Notes under the pieces: model-generated
The model's input: only the letters and a program-made list of their open reading frames with translations
Databases searched by the model: none
What the model was told of the DNA's origin: nothing
Program-made: the position numbers and the translations under genes
Assembly: GCF_014649775.1 (NCBI RefSeq)
Contig: NZ_BMTR01000017.1
Coordinates: 124,001-188,000 of the forward strand
Direction of reading: 5' to 3'
DNA length: 64,000 bases
Origin: Streptomyces longisporoflavus
Lineage (GTDB): Bacteria > Actinomycetota > Actinomycetes > Streptomycetales > Streptomycetaceae
Shown: positions 1 through 8,365 of the stretch, piece after piece
How the letters are laid out: every line of letters starts with the position of its first letter
How positions within the stretch are numbered: the first letter of the stretch is position 1

Positions 1-893
1 CGGTCGGCGAAGTCGGCGACGGCGGCGAGTGCGCGCGGGTCCGCGTCGTCCGCGGCGCGGGCGAGGGCGGCCACCTCGGACTCGCCGGGGTCGCGTGCGC
101 CCTGCCAGCGAAGCGCTTCGTGCGCGGTGTCCATGCCGAGCAGCGGGAGCAGGCCCAGCTCGCCCGCGCCGCCGCGCCGCCCCCGGTGCAGCCGGCCGCC
201 GATGGTGAGGCTGCACGCCACGCGGTGTCCCGTCAGGACGCAGACGACGTCTCCGGCGAGGGTGGCCGCGCCCTGCCAGCGCTCGGCGAGCACGGCGAGG
301 TTGACGTCGTTCTCGACGAGGGTGTGGCCCGGCCCCTCGTCGGCGAGCAGCCGCGCGAGGTCGACGCCGGACCATTCGGGGATGACGTGGGAGGTGATGG
401 TGCCGCCCGCGTCGACGACTCCGGGGACGCCTACGCAGCGGGCGAGGATGTCGTCGCGCCGTACGGCGTGGGCGGCCAGGAAGGTCGCGAGTCCCGCGCG
501 CAGGAGGTCGAGCCGCTCGGCTCCGCCGAGGTCCGGGTCGATGTCCTCGCGGTGCGCGGCGAGCACGGTGCCGCCGAGATCGGCGAGGAGCAGCACCATC
601 TTGTGCAGGCCGATGTCGGCGCCGACGACGCGGCCCGCCTCGACGCGGAACCGAAATCGCCGGGCGGGGCGGCCGGGGGCGCGCTCGCCCTCGTCGCGCT
701 CGGCCTCGCCCGCCCAGCCGTGCGCGGTCAGTTCCTCCAGGGCGGATTCGACGGTGGGCCGGGAGAGTCCGGTGCCCGCGGCGAGCTCGGCGAGGGTCTG
801 CGGGCTGCGGCGGTGCAGGGCGCGCAGCACGACGGTGGTGTTCAGGCGGCGCAGCGAGGCGAGGTCGTGCCCCCGTGTTCCGTTCCGCAACAC
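1..893 (-). CDS. ROK family transcriptional regulator (3' end beyond window)
   Basis: A repressor of the ROK family, combining a winged helix at the N terminus with a sugar-kinase-like fold. I read it by translating the reverse strand. After a GTG start, residues about 5-55 form the helix-turn-helix (AELAAGTGLSRPTVESALEEL), then come VGADIG, GVPGVVD and the family signature ENDVNLAVLAE. The Cys-rich zinc motif usual in ROK sugar repressors is not visible where I expect it, since GELGLLPLLG runs straight into a helical stretch; this resembles Streptomyces ROK variants. The gene runs off the left edge, so the C terminus is unseen. It is divergent from the methyltransferase at 1143. The ligand is unknown, probably a sugar or sugar derivative. 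Confidence 0.9.
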   Translation of the reverse strand, partial: MLRNGTRGHDLASLRRLNTTVVLRALHRRSPQTLAELAAGTGLSRPTVESALEELTAHGWAGEAERDEGERAPGRPARRFRFRVEAGRVVGADIGLHKMVLLLADLGGTVLAAHREDIDPDLGGAERLDLLRAGLATFLAAHAVRRDDILARCVGVPGVVDAGGTITSHVIPEWSGVDLARLLADEGPGHTLVENDVNLAVLAERWQGAATLAGDVVCVLTGHRVACSLTIGGRLHRGRRGGAGELGLLPLLGMDTAHEALRWQGARDPGESEVAALARAADDADPRALAAVADFAD

Positions 894-927
894 TCTTTCA
901 CCCCATGTCGAGGTCAGGGCAGCTCTG

Positions 928-943
928 TTGACCTGTGGGTCAA
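928..943. promoter_or_regulatory. palindrome TTGACC-TGTG-GGTCAA upstream of the ROK gene
   Basis: A perfect 6-4-6 inverted repeat lies 35 bases upstream of the ROK GTG start, between it and the divergent methyltransferase. Its position fits an autoregulatory operator. Each arm also reads as a -35-like TTGACC, but I see no good -10 at the right distance on either strand. Confidence 0.3.
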
Positions 944-1142
944 CCGCTTCTCCCGGAGATTAAGGAGGAGACTTGCATAATCGTCGTGTCCGGGGAACCC
1001 TCTGCGCGGGCCCGGAATCGCCGCCGGCGAACCGGCCGCCTGCCACCACCGTGGTTCTTGAGCCCGGTGAGCCGAGCGGGCACGATGGCCGGATGCACGC
1101 GAAGTTCGTCTGAACGCCCGCCCGGAATATGGGAGTTGACGC

Positions 1143-1955
1143 ATGACCGTGATCCCGCCACCCGCCACCCACCCGATCGACACCAGCAAGGCACACCCCG
1201 CCCGGGTCTACGACTGGTACCTGGGCGGCAAGGACAACTACCCGGTGGACGTGGAGCTCGGGCAGCAGATCGTGTCGCTCGAACCGCAGGCCAAGTACTA
1301 CGCGCAGCACAACCGCTGGTTCATGCAGCGCGCCACGCGCCACCTGGTGGGCGAGGCCGGGATACGCCAGTTTCTGGACATCGGCGCGGGGATACCCACC
1401 GAGCCGAACCTCCACCGCATCGCCCAGTCGGCCGCCCCCGAGTCACGCGTCGTGTACGTGGACAACGACCCGACCGTGCTCGCCCACGCGGAGACGCTGC
1501 TGCGGGGGACGCCCGAGGGGGCGACGGAGTTCCTCCAGGCGGACGCGCGGGAGCCGGACAAAATCCTCGAACAGGCCGAGGGCGTACTGGACTTCTCCCG
1601 GCCGGTCGCCGTCTCGCTGAACGCGCTGCTGCACTTCATCAGCGACGAAGACGGTGCGTACGACGTCGTGGAGAAGCTCGTGGCCGCGCTCGCGCCGGGC
1701 AGCCATCTGGTCCTCTCCCAGATCTCCTCGGACTTCGATCCGGTGCGGACGCGGCAGGCGGTGGAGATGTACAAGGCGGGCGGCGTCACTCTGGTGCCGC
1801 GGGCGCGGGGCGAGGTGGAGCGGTTCTTCGAGGGCCTGGAGCTGCTCGACCCCGGCATCGGCTGGCTGCCGGACTGGCATCCGGAGCTCGGCGTCGACGA
1901 GGTCAGGAACGGAACCGCGGTGTCGATGTACGCGGGGGTGGCGCGCAAGTCCTAG
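1143..1955 (+). CDS. SAM-dependent methyltransferase (Methyltransf_19 / DUF574 type)
   Basis: A 270-residue class I SAM-dependent methyltransferase of the large actinobacterial family PF04672. The N terminus has the family hallmark ARVYDWYLGGKDNY (about residues 21-34). Motif I is FLDIGAG near residue 80, and VVYVDNDP follows as the acidic strand that binds the ribose. A GGGAG ribosome site sits eight bases before the ATG. Many paralogues occur per Streptomyces genome and their substrates are mostly unknown. It stands alone, with the divergent ROK gene upstream and the MscS gene 210 bases downstream. Confidence 0.9.
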   Translation: MTVIPPPATHPIDTSKAHPARVYDWYLGGKDNYPVDVELGQQIVSLEPQAKYYAQHNRWFMQRATRHLVGEAGIRQFLDIGAGIPTEPNLHRIAQSAAPESRVVYVDNDPTVLAHAETLLRGTPEGATEFLQADAREPDKILEQAEGVLDFSRPVAVSLNALLHFISDEDGAYDVVEKLVAALAPGSHLVLSQISSDFDPVRTRQAVEMYKAGGVTLVPRARGEVERFFEGLELLDPGIGWLPDWHPELGVDEVRNGTAVSMYAGVARKS

Positions 1956-1987
1956 CAGGTCAGCGGGTGCGGTGCGGGCCCGTGGGG

Positions 1988-2002
1988 CTGACCCGGGGTC
2001 AG
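1988..2002. terminator. short palindrome after the methyltransferase
   Basis: A 7-1-7 inverted repeat (CTGACCC, G, GGGTCAG) begins 33 bases after the methyltransferase stop. There is no T-tract and the loop is a single base, so it could be an operator for the following MscS gene rather than a terminator. Confidence 0.25.
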
Positions 2003-2165
2003 GTGGTTCGGCGCGGGATGTCTGAAATGGCCCTGTGCCGGTCGAGTTGACGGCAGCCTTGGCACGAGCCCCCGGCGACGGCGCCGCACCCATGGGGCAG
2101 GATGACGCTCGCGCCGGACCGCGAACATGCGTCCGGCGCGCCCGCACAACCTGGAGAAGGAACTG

Positions 2166-3257
2166 ATGGAGCGAGCCCTCACATGGCACGACCTGATCAC
2201 CGCCGGTATCGCGGTGGCCGTTGGCATCGCGGCGGGTCTGCTGCTGCGCATGGTCCTGCGGTGGCTCGGTGAACGCGCCAGCAGGACCCGGTGGAGCGGC
2301 GATGACGTCATCGTCGACGCCATACGCACCCTGGTCCCCTGCGCGGCGATAACCGCGGGCGCGGCCGTCGCGGCCGCGGCTCTGCCGCTCACCCCGCGGA
2401 CGGGCCGCAACGTCTCGATGACGCTGACCGCGCTGCTCGTCCTCGCCGCGACCCTGACGGCGGCCCGTGTCGTCACGCGCCTGGTGAAGTCCCTCGCGCA
2501 GTCCCGCTCGGGCGTCGCCGGCTCAGCGACGATCTTCGTCAACATCACCCGTGTCGTCGTGCTCGCGATGGGCTTCCTCGTCGTCCTGCAGACGCTCGGC
2601 GTCTCCATCGCCCCGATGCTCACGGCCCTCGGCGTCGGCGGCCTCGCGGTGGCCCTCGCCCTTCAGGACACCCTGGCCAACCTCTTCGCGGGCGTCCACA
2701 TCCTCGCCGCGAAGACGGTGCAGCCGGGCGACTACATCAAGCTCAGCAGCGGCGAGGAAGGCTACGTCGTCGACATCAACTGGCGCAACACGGTGGTGCG
2801 TCAGCTGTCGAACAACCTCGTCATCATCCCCAACGCCCAGCTCGCGGGCACGAACATGACCAACTTCAGCCGCCCCGAGCAGGATCTGTCGATCATGGTG
2901 CAGGTCGGCGTCAGCTACGACAGTGACCTGGAGCAGGTCGAGCGCGTCACGACCGAGGTCGTGGAGAGCGTCATGAAGGACGTCGACGGCGCCCTTCCCG
3001 AGCACGAACCGGCCGTGCGCTTCCACACGTTCGGCGATTCCAGGATCAGCTTCACGGTGATCCTGGGCGTCGGCGAGTTCAGCGACCAGTACCGCGTCAA
3101 GCACGAGTTCATCAAGCAGCTGCACCAGCGCTACCGTGCCGAGGGCATCCGGGTGCCCGCCCCGGTCAGGACGGTGAACGTGCAGCAGGGCGAGCTGCCG
3201 CCGGGCCTGATCCCGCACCAGCGCGAGGTCATCGTGCCGGCGAAGTCGGCGCCGTAA
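2166..3257 (+). CDS. MscS-family mechanosensitive ion channel
   Basis: A 363-residue small-conductance mechanosensitive channel that opens under membrane tension to release solutes on osmotic downshock. Three N-terminal hydrophobic segments are visible. The pore helix region LTALGVGGLAVALALQDTLA is rich in Gly and Ala, as in MscS TM3. It is followed by the beta domain (VQPGDYI, VVDINWRNTVV, IIPNAQL) and a C-terminal alpha/beta domain. I chose the ATG at 2166 because GGAGAAGGA lies just before it; an earlier in-frame ATG at 2127 lacks a ribosome site. A strong hairpin follows the stop. Confidence 0.92.
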   Translation: MERALTWHDLITAGIAVAVGIAAGLLLRMVLRWLGERASRTRWSGDDVIVDAIRTLVPCAAITAGAAVAAAALPLTPRTGRNVSMTLTALLVLAATLTAARVVTRLVKSLAQSRSGVAGSATIFVNITRVVVLAMGFLVVLQTLGVSIAPMLTALGVGGLAVALALQDTLANLFAGVHILAAKTVQPGDYIKLSSGEEGYVVDINWRNTVVRQLSNNLVIIPNAQLAGTNMTNFSRPEQDLSIMVQVGVSYDSDLEQVERVTTEVVESVMKDVDGALPEHEPAVRFHTFGDSRISFTVILGVGEFSDQYRVKHEFIKQLHQRYRAEGIRVPAPVRTVNVQQGELPPGLIPHQREVIVPAKSAP

Positions 3258-3289
3258 CGGCATCCGCCCGCGCCCCCTACGGGCCTCCC

Positions 3290-3318
3290 CCGCCCCTTGG
3301 CGTTCCGCCAGGGGGCGG
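3290..3318 (+). terminator. hairpin terminator after the MscS gene
   Basis: A 13-base stem (3290-3302 with 3306-3318) has one G-T wobble, a TTC loop and a short TTT after it. It lies 33 bases after the MscS stop and directly before the promoter of the ABC operon, which it would insulate. Confidence 0.7.
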
Positions 3319-3319
3319 T

Positions 3320-3349
3320 TTGACATGTTCGGCGCGGGCAGATCATGAT
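3320..3349 (+). promoter_or_regulatory. promoter of the YtrA-type ABC operon
   Basis: A consensus -35 TTGACA at 3320-3325 is followed, after 18 bases, by CATGAT at 3344-3349. Transcription would start near 3356, inside the palindrome at 3347-3372, so a bound repressor would block the polymerase. Confidence 0.45.
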
Positions 3350-3372
3350 TCCATTAATTGTTTAATGGAATC
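3347..3372. promoter_or_regulatory. operator of the YtrA-type GntR regulator
   Basis: A perfect 11-base inverted repeat (GATTCCATTAA at 3347-3357, TTAATGGAATC at 3362-3372) has a TTGT spacer. It is AT-rich in very GC-rich surroundings and overlaps the predicted transcription start. YtrA-subfamily GntR repressors are known to control their own ABC operons through such palindromes, and the regulator is the third gene of this operon. Confidence 0.7.
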
Positions 3373-3385
3373 GAGAGAGGCGCGC

Positions 3386-4342
3386 GTGGACATGACCTTT
3401 GCTGACCCCGCCGACGCCGCGGGAACCCCGGGCGCGACCGCGCTCGAAGCCCGCGGCCTGGGCAAGCGTTACCGCCGCGGCTGGGCGCTGCGTGACTGCT
3501 CCTTCCGGCTGCCCGCAGGGCGGATCTGCGGTCTCGTCGGCCCCAACGGCGCGGGGAAGAGCACCCTGTTGGGGCTCGCCACCCGCCTGGTGACCCCGAC
3601 CGAGGGCGAACTGCGCATCTTCGGTGTGCCGGTGGACGATCCGGCCGCGATGCCCCGCTTCGCCTTCCTCTCGCAGGACAAGCCGCTGTTCAAGCGGTTC
3701 ACGGTGGCCGAGACGCTGCGCATGGGCAGCGAACTCAACCCCGGCTGGGACACGGCCGCCGCCGAGCGGATCGTGCGCTCCGGCAACGTCCCGCTGCACG
3801 CCAAGGTCGGCACGCTCTCCGGCGGCCAGCGCACCCGCGTCGCCTTCGCTCTCGCCTTCGGCAAGCGGCCCGATCTGCTGCTGCTCGACGAGCCGATGGC
3901 CGACCTCGACCCGCTGGCCAGGGACGAGATGGGCTCCCTGCTGATGTCGGAGGCCGTCGAGCGCGGCACGACGGTGGTGATGTCCTCCCACATGCTCTCC
4001 GAGCTCGAGGACATGTGCGACTACCTCCTGGTCGTCGCGGACGGCCGGATCAGGATGGCGGGCGACACCGAGGAGCTGGTCCCGGCCCACACCCTGGTGA
4101 CCGGGCTCGCGCCCGACGGCACGCAGCCCGCCGACCTCACCCCCCACACGGTCGTCGAATTCCGGCTCCAGGGACGGCAGTTCCGTGCCCTCCTGCGCCC
4201 GAACGGCCCGCTGGCCCCGGACTGGGAGATCTCCGAACCGAGCCTGGAGGAAATCCTGCTCGCCCATCTGCGCACCCCGGGCGCGGAGCCGCTGTACACG
4301 CACGAAGCACGCGTCCAGGCCGAAGGGATCGCCGCCGCATGA
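3386..4342 (+). CDS. ABC transporter ATP-binding protein (YtrB-like)
   Basis: A 318-residue ATPase of a drug- or peptide-type ABC transporter. Walker A GPNGAGKST is at residues 52-60, the signature LSGGQ at 144-148 and Walker B LLLLDE at 164-169. The roughly 90-residue tail is typical of ATPases paired with large permeases. The GTG start has AGAGAGG five bases upstream; the ATG two codons later is an alternative. The stop overlaps the permease start (ATGA), so the two are translationally coupled. The operon ends with a YtrA-type GntR gene. Such operons often respond to cell-envelope stress or peptide antibiotics, but the substrate here is unknown. Confidence 0.93.
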   Translation: MDMTFADPADAAGTPGATALEARGLGKRYRRGWALRDCSFRLPAGRICGLVGPNGAGKSTLLGLATRLVTPTEGELRIFGVPVDDPAAMPRFAFLSQDKPLFKRFTVAETLRMGSELNPGWDTAAAERIVRSGNVPLHAKVGTLSGGQRTRVAFALAFGKRPDLLLLDEPMADLDPLARDEMGSLLMSEAVERGTTVVMSSHMLSELEDMCDYLLVVADGRIRMAGDTEELVPAHTLVTGLAPDGTQPADLTPHTVVEFRLQGRQFRALLRPNGPLAPDWEISEPSLEEILLAHLRTPGAEPLYTHEARVQAEGIAAA

Positions 4343-5322
4343 GCACCACCACCCTGACCGAGCAGCCGCGCACCGGGCAGCCGGCCAAGAAGCCGGGCCT
4401 GCTGCACGGGCTCACCTGGCTCGTCCTGCGCCAGCACCGCACCACGTCGTGGATCGTCGTCGCCCTGACGGTGCTCGGCGCGGCCGCGATCATCTACGAG
4501 CGCGGCGCGATGGCCGACATGCTCGCCGGGATGGGCTGGCCCGACAAGGACGTCAGCCTGCAGAACGCCCCGCAGAGCTACGAGTACATCGCCGAGGCAC
4601 TGGGCGCCCTGCCCGTCGTCCTCGCCGTCTTCATCGGCGCCCCGCTGATCGCGAGCGACCAGGAGCACGGCACCGCGCACCTGGTCACCACGCAGTCCGT
4701 GCCGCGCCGCCGCTGGCTCGCTGCCAAGCTGGCCTGGTGCCTCTCGCTCGTCCTCGTGGCCACCGTCGTGCTCTCCACGCTCTTCTCGTGGTGGTGGGAG
4801 CCCTACCGCGATCTCCTGCTCTCGGAGTGGCTGTCGGGCTCGGTCTTCGACAACACGGGCCCCATGCTGGCGGCGCTCTCCCTCTTCCTCACCATGAGCG
4901 GCATCGCGATCGGCATGCTGCTTCGCCGGGTGCTGCCCGCGATGCTGGGCACCTTCTTCTTCGCCCTGGTCGTCCAGGTGGCCTGGGGCCAGTTCCGGCA
5001 CCTCCTCGGCTCGCCGCACATCATCAAGTGGCCGCTGAACGCCGACACGCCGGCCATGGTCAACAGCAGCGACATCGTGGAGACGGACCGCTGGGTCGGC
5101 AGCGCGGACGGGCAGCTCTACCCGTGGAGCACATGCGTCGAGCAGACCGAGAAGGCCTCCGACGCCTGCGTGAAGGAGCACGGCATCGTCGACAACGTGG
5201 TCGAGTACTTCGGCTACCCCCAGATGCCGGGCATGCAGTGGACCGGTGCCGCGCTGCTGCTCGGCGCGACCGCCGCCGTGGCCGTCTTCGTCCTGTGGTG
5301 GACGTCGCGGCGCCCCCTCTAG
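4339..5322 (+). CDS. ABC transporter permease
   Basis: A 327-residue membrane protein with about six hydrophobic segments (for example TSWIVVALTVLGAAAIIYE near the N terminus and ALLLGATAAVAVFVLWW near the C terminus). A long extracytoplasmic loop between the last segments holds two Cys residues (STCVEQ and DACVKE) that could form a disulfide. It partners the ATPase encoded just upstream, with which it overlaps by four bases. I infer export rather than import because no solute-binding protein is nearby. Confidence 0.9.
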   Translation: MSTTTLTEQPRTGQPAKKPGLLHGLTWLVLRQHRTTSWIVVALTVLGAAAIIYERGAMADMLAGMGWPDKDVSLQNAPQSYEYIAEALGALPVVLAVFIGAPLIASDQEHGTAHLVTTQSVPRRRWLAAKLAWCLSLVLVATVVLSTLFSWWWEPYRDLLLSEWLSGSVFDNTGPMLAALSLFLTMSGIAIGMLLRRVLPAMLGTFFFALVVQVAWGQFRHLLGSPHIIKWPLNADTPAMVNSSDIVETDRWVGSADGQLYPWSTCVEQTEKASDACVKEHGIVDNVVEYFGYPQMPGMQWTGAALLLGATAAVAVFVLWWTSRRPL

Positions 5323-5370
5323 GGGCAGCCGTGACGGTTGGTACGTAAAGTGTCCGCAGACAAGCAGAGA

Positions 5371-5775
5371 GTGGGGACAGTGGTCGAATTCCGCATCGAT
5401 CGGCGCAGCGGTGTGGCCACGTACCTCCAGATCGTGCGCCAGGTCGAACAGGCCCTGCGCATGGGCGCGTTGGTGGAGGGTGACCGGCTGCCCACGGCCG
5501 CGCAGGTCGCCGCGGCCACGAAGGTCAACCCGAACACGACGCTCAAGGCCTACCGCGAGCTCGAACGTGCGGGCCTCGCCGAGGTCCGCCAGGGAGCGGG
5601 GACGTTCATCACCCGCTCCCTGGCCCGGCCCGAGGCCGGCTCCGACTCCCCGCTGCGGAGCTCCCTCGCGCAGTGGATGCGGCAGGCGCGGGACGAGGGG
5701 TACTCCGGGCAAGAGGTCACGGCGCTGTTCGAGGCCGTGCACGCGGCGATGTTCCGGGCGGACCCGCAGCCCTGA
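5371..5775 (+). CDS. GntR family regulator, YtrA subfamily
   Basis: A small GntR repressor of about 134 residues: a winged helix of some 70 residues (FRIDRRSGVATYLQIVRQVE, NPNTTLKAYRELERAGL) plus the short helical tail that defines the YtrA subfamily. It is the last gene of the ABC operon, 48 bases after the permease stop. It should repress the operon through the palindrome at 3347-3372. The start is uncertain: GTG codons at 5350, 5371 and 5380 are all in frame and none has a strong ribosome site. Relatives often begin at the VEFRIDRR segment, that is at 5380. Confidence 0.9.
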   Translation: MGTVVEFRIDRRSGVATYLQIVRQVEQALRMGALVEGDRLPTAAQVAAATKVNPNTTLKAYRELERAGLAEVRQGAGTFITRSLARPEAGSDSPLRSSLAQWMRQARDEGYSGQEVTALFEAVHAAMFRADPQP

Positions 5776-5834
5776 GGCTGCCGCCCGCGGCCCGCCGCCG
5801 GGACCCGCCACCGGGCCGCGCTCGACAAACCCCA

Positions 5835-5848
5835 TAAGCAACCGCTTA
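5835..5848. promoter_or_regulatory. TetR-like palindrome before the acyl-CoA dehydrogenase
   Basis: TAAGC-AACC-GCTTA is a perfect 5-4-5 inverted repeat, 64 bases before the dehydrogenase start. Its size and spacing suit a TetR-type regulator of fatty-acid breakdown. No such regulator is encoded in this window. Confidence 0.45.
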
Positions 5849-5911
5849 GTATCGGGGATGCGGGGCTCCTGCCCCGGCATCGGTACCGCCGCCACCGCAT
5901 GGAGAATCCGC

Positions 5912-7708
5912 ATGGCATCCCTGCTCCTGTCCCGTCGCGATCTCGAGTTCCTGCTGTACGAGTGGCTGGACGTGCCCGCGCTCACCGGCCGGGAGCGCTA
6001 CGCGGACCACTCCCGCGAGACCTTCGACGCCGCCCTCGAACTGAGCGAGCAGATCGCCGCGCGGCACTTCGCCCCGCACAACAAGAAGGCCGACGCGCAG
6101 GAGCCGACGTTCGACGGGGAGCGGGTGCACATCATCCCCGAGGTCAAAGAGGCGCTGCGCGTCTTCGGGGAGTCGGGGCTCCTGGCGAGCGCCATGGACC
6201 ACGAGATCGGCGGCGGGCAGCTGCCGGCCGTGGTGGCGCAGGCCTGCTTCGCGTGGTTCCAGGCGGCCAACGTCGGCACGGCCGCCTACCCCTTCCTGAC
6301 CATGGGCAACGCCAATCTGCTCCTCGCGCACGCCTCCAAGGAGCAGATCGACACCTACGTACGCCCCATGGTGGAGGGCCGCTTCCTGGGGACGATGTGC
6401 CTCTCGGAGCCGCAGGCCGGTTCGTCGCTCGCCGATGTGGCGACGCGGGCCGAGGCGCGCGAGGACGGCACGTACCGCCTCTTCGGCAACAAGATGTGGA
6501 TCTCCGGAGGCGAGCACGATCTGTCGGAGAACATCGTGCATCTGGTGCTCGCGCGCATCCCCGGCGGCCCGCCCGGCGTGAAGGGGCTCTCGCTGTTCAT
6601 CGTGCCCAAGGTCCTGGTGGGCGACGACGGGGCGCTCGGTGAGCGCAACGACGTCGTGCTCGCGGGCCTCAACCACAAGATGGGCTATCGCGGGACCACG
6701 AACACCCTCCTCAACTTCGGCGAGGGCGCCCACCGGCCCGGCGGCGAACCCGGCGCGGTCGGCCACCTCGTCGGGGAGGCCCATCACGGCCTGGCGTACA
6801 TGTTCCACATGATGAACGAGGCCCGGATCGGCGTGGGCCTGGGCGCCACCGCGCTCGGCTACACCGGCTATCTGCACGCCCTGGACTACGCGCGCGCCCG
6901 CCCGCAGGGCCGCCCGGTCACCGCCAAGGACCCGGCGGCGCCGCAGGTCCCGATCATCGAGCACGCCGACGTACGCAGGATGCTCCTTGCGCAGAAAACG
7001 TACGTGGAGGGCGCCCTCGCGCTGAATCTGTACTGCGGGCGGCTGCTCGACGAGCAGAACACCGGCGCCACGCCGCAGGACCGCGAAGAGGCCGGGCTGC
7101 TGCTCGACGTGCTCACGCCCATCGCCAAGAGCTGGCCGTCGCAGTGGTGCCTGGAGGCCAACAACCTGGCGATCCAGGTGCACGGCGGTTACGGCTACAC
7201 GCGTGAGTACAACGTCGAGCAGTTCTACCGCGACAACCGCCTCAACCCCATCCACGAGGGCACGCACGGCATCCACGGCCTCGACCTGCTCGGCCGCAAG
7301 GTCGTCATGGGCGGCGGCGCGGGCCTGCGGCTGCTCGGCGAGCGGATCACGCGGACGACCGCCCGTGCCGCGGCGGCGGGCGGTTCCGCCGCCGGGTACG
7401 GGCGTGCGCTCGACGCCTGTGTGGCACGTGTGGTGGAGGTGACCCAGCGGCTCTGGTCGACGGGCGACCCGCAGACGGCGCTGGCCAACGCGAGCGTCTA
7501 CCTCGAAGCGGTCGGGCATGTGGTCGTCGCGTGGATGTGGCTGGAGCAGATGCTGGCCGCCGAAGCGGGCACCGAGGACTTCCACGCGGGCAAGCTCGCG
7601 GCCTGCCGCTACTTCTTCCGCCATGAACTGCCCAAGACCGAGGCTCAGTTCACGCTTCTCGAAAGCCTGGACCGGACCGCCCTTGAACTGGACGAGAACG
7701 CCTTCTGA
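5912..7708 (+). CDS. acyl-CoA dehydrogenase
   Basis: A 598-residue FAD enzyme of the long acyl-CoA dehydrogenase type, which introduces the first double bond in beta-oxidation. Visible motifs are LSEPQAGSSLAD (about residues 165-176, substrate/flavin region), KMWISGGEHD and VHGGYGYTREYNVEQFYRDN in the C-terminal helical domain. An extra C-terminal helical extension makes it longer than the classical 380-residue enzymes. GGAGAA precedes the ATG by five bases. The 3' end overlaps the convergent DUF6629 gene by 59 bases. The palindrome at 5835 suggests TetR-type control. Confidence 0.93.
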   Translation: MASLLLSRRDLEFLLYEWLDVPALTGRERYADHSRETFDAALELSEQIAARHFAPHNKKADAQEPTFDGERVHIIPEVKEALRVFGESGLLASAMDHEIGGGQLPAVVAQACFAWFQAANVGTAAYPFLTMGNANLLLAHASKEQIDTYVRPMVEGRFLGTMCLSEPQAGSSLADVATRAEAREDGTYRLFGNKMWISGGEHDLSENIVHLVLARIPGGPPGVKGLSLFIVPKVLVGDDGALGERNDVVLAGLNHKMGYRGTTNTLLNFGEGAHRPGGEPGAVGHLVGEAHHGLAYMFHMMNEARIGVGLGATALGYTGYLHALDYARARPQGRPVTAKDPAAPQVPIIEHADVRRMLLAQKTYVEGALALNLYCGRLLDEQNTGATPQDREEAGLLLDVLTPIAKSWPSQWCLEANNLAIQVHGGYGYTREYNVEQFYRDNRLNPIHEGTHGIHGLDLLGRKVVMGGGAGLRLLGERITRTTARAAAAGGSAAGYGRALDACVARVVEVTQRLWSTGDPQTALANASVYLEAVGHVVVAWMWLEQMLAAEAGTEDFHAGKLAACRYFFRHELPKTEAQFTLLESLDRTALELDENAF

Positions 7709-8309
7709 CCCAGAGGTACAGGACCACCGAGCACACCGCCGCGAACGCGCACCAGGTGGAGATGTACTCCCGCCGCCACAGCAGGACGCACACCGCCGCC
7801 CCGACGGCGACCAGGACGCCGAACAGGACCAGGCCCCGGTCGCCGGAGAGGAGCAGGGAGCCGACGGTGGCGAGGAGGTATCCGGCGACGATCAGTCCGG
7901 GCTGCGGCAGCCCGAACACGTACCCGACCGTGTGGCCGCGGATCTCGGCCGTCACGGTGCGGGTCGCCAGGCAGTAGGACAGCGCCGCCGCCGTCGCGAT
8001 CCCCGCCGCAAGAGGGATCAGGAGGCGGCGGCGCGCTCTGGGCGGTGCCGCGCACAGCACCGCGAGGGGCAGCCACAGCGGGAGCAGCGGCAGGGCGATC
8101 ACGGCCCAGGCGAGAGTGGCGGGCCCGGCCCCGCCGTCGCCCCGCCACACCCGGGACTCGATGATCTGGTGGGCGCCGAGAAGGAGCGGGAGGGCGGCCA
8201 GCGGCAGGTCACGCGGGCTTCCGCCGCGGGCCGCCCGGGTCACGCAGGCGACCCCGACGGCCGCGACACCCGCGCCCGCCACGAGATCGGCCGTCTCGCT
8301 CCAGCACAT
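7650..8309 (-). CDS. DUF6629-type integral membrane protein
   Basis: A 219-residue membrane protein with about seven hydrophobic segments, starting MCWSETADLVAGAGVAAVG, the usual opening of the actinobacterial DUF6629 family. Its function is unknown. GAGG lies just before the ATG; an in-frame GTG three codons earlier is less likely. The last 59 bases overlap the 3' end of the acyl-CoA dehydrogenase on the other strand. The C-terminal tail (VRRRSRPVQGRSGPGFREA), which reads across that overlap, is the part most likely to be strain-specific. Confidence 0.8.
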   Translation of the reverse strand: MCWSETADLVAGAGVAAVGVACVTRAARGGSPRDLPLAALPLLLGAHQIIESRVWRGDGGAGPATLAWAVIALPLLPLWLPLAVLCAAPPRARRRLLIPLAAGIATAAALSYCLATRTVTAEIRGHTVGYVFGLPQPGLIVAGYLLATVGSLLLSGDRGLVLFGVLVAVGAAVCVLLWRREYISTWCAFAAVCSVVLYLWVRRRSRPVQGRSGPGFREA

Positions 8310-8365
8310 GGGCCTCACGCTATGACCCGCGCCTCATGGGTGCCCGGCGGGGCGGGCCACCGGGG

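Noticed and set aside
961..1140. Short coding frame after AAGGAGG at 962-968
   Set aside because: Only TTG starts at poor spacing are available and the 53-codon product has no coding character.
4021..5985. Minus-strand open frame of 654 codons opposite the ABC operon
   Set aside because: It is antisense to well-supported genes and has no recognisable motif.
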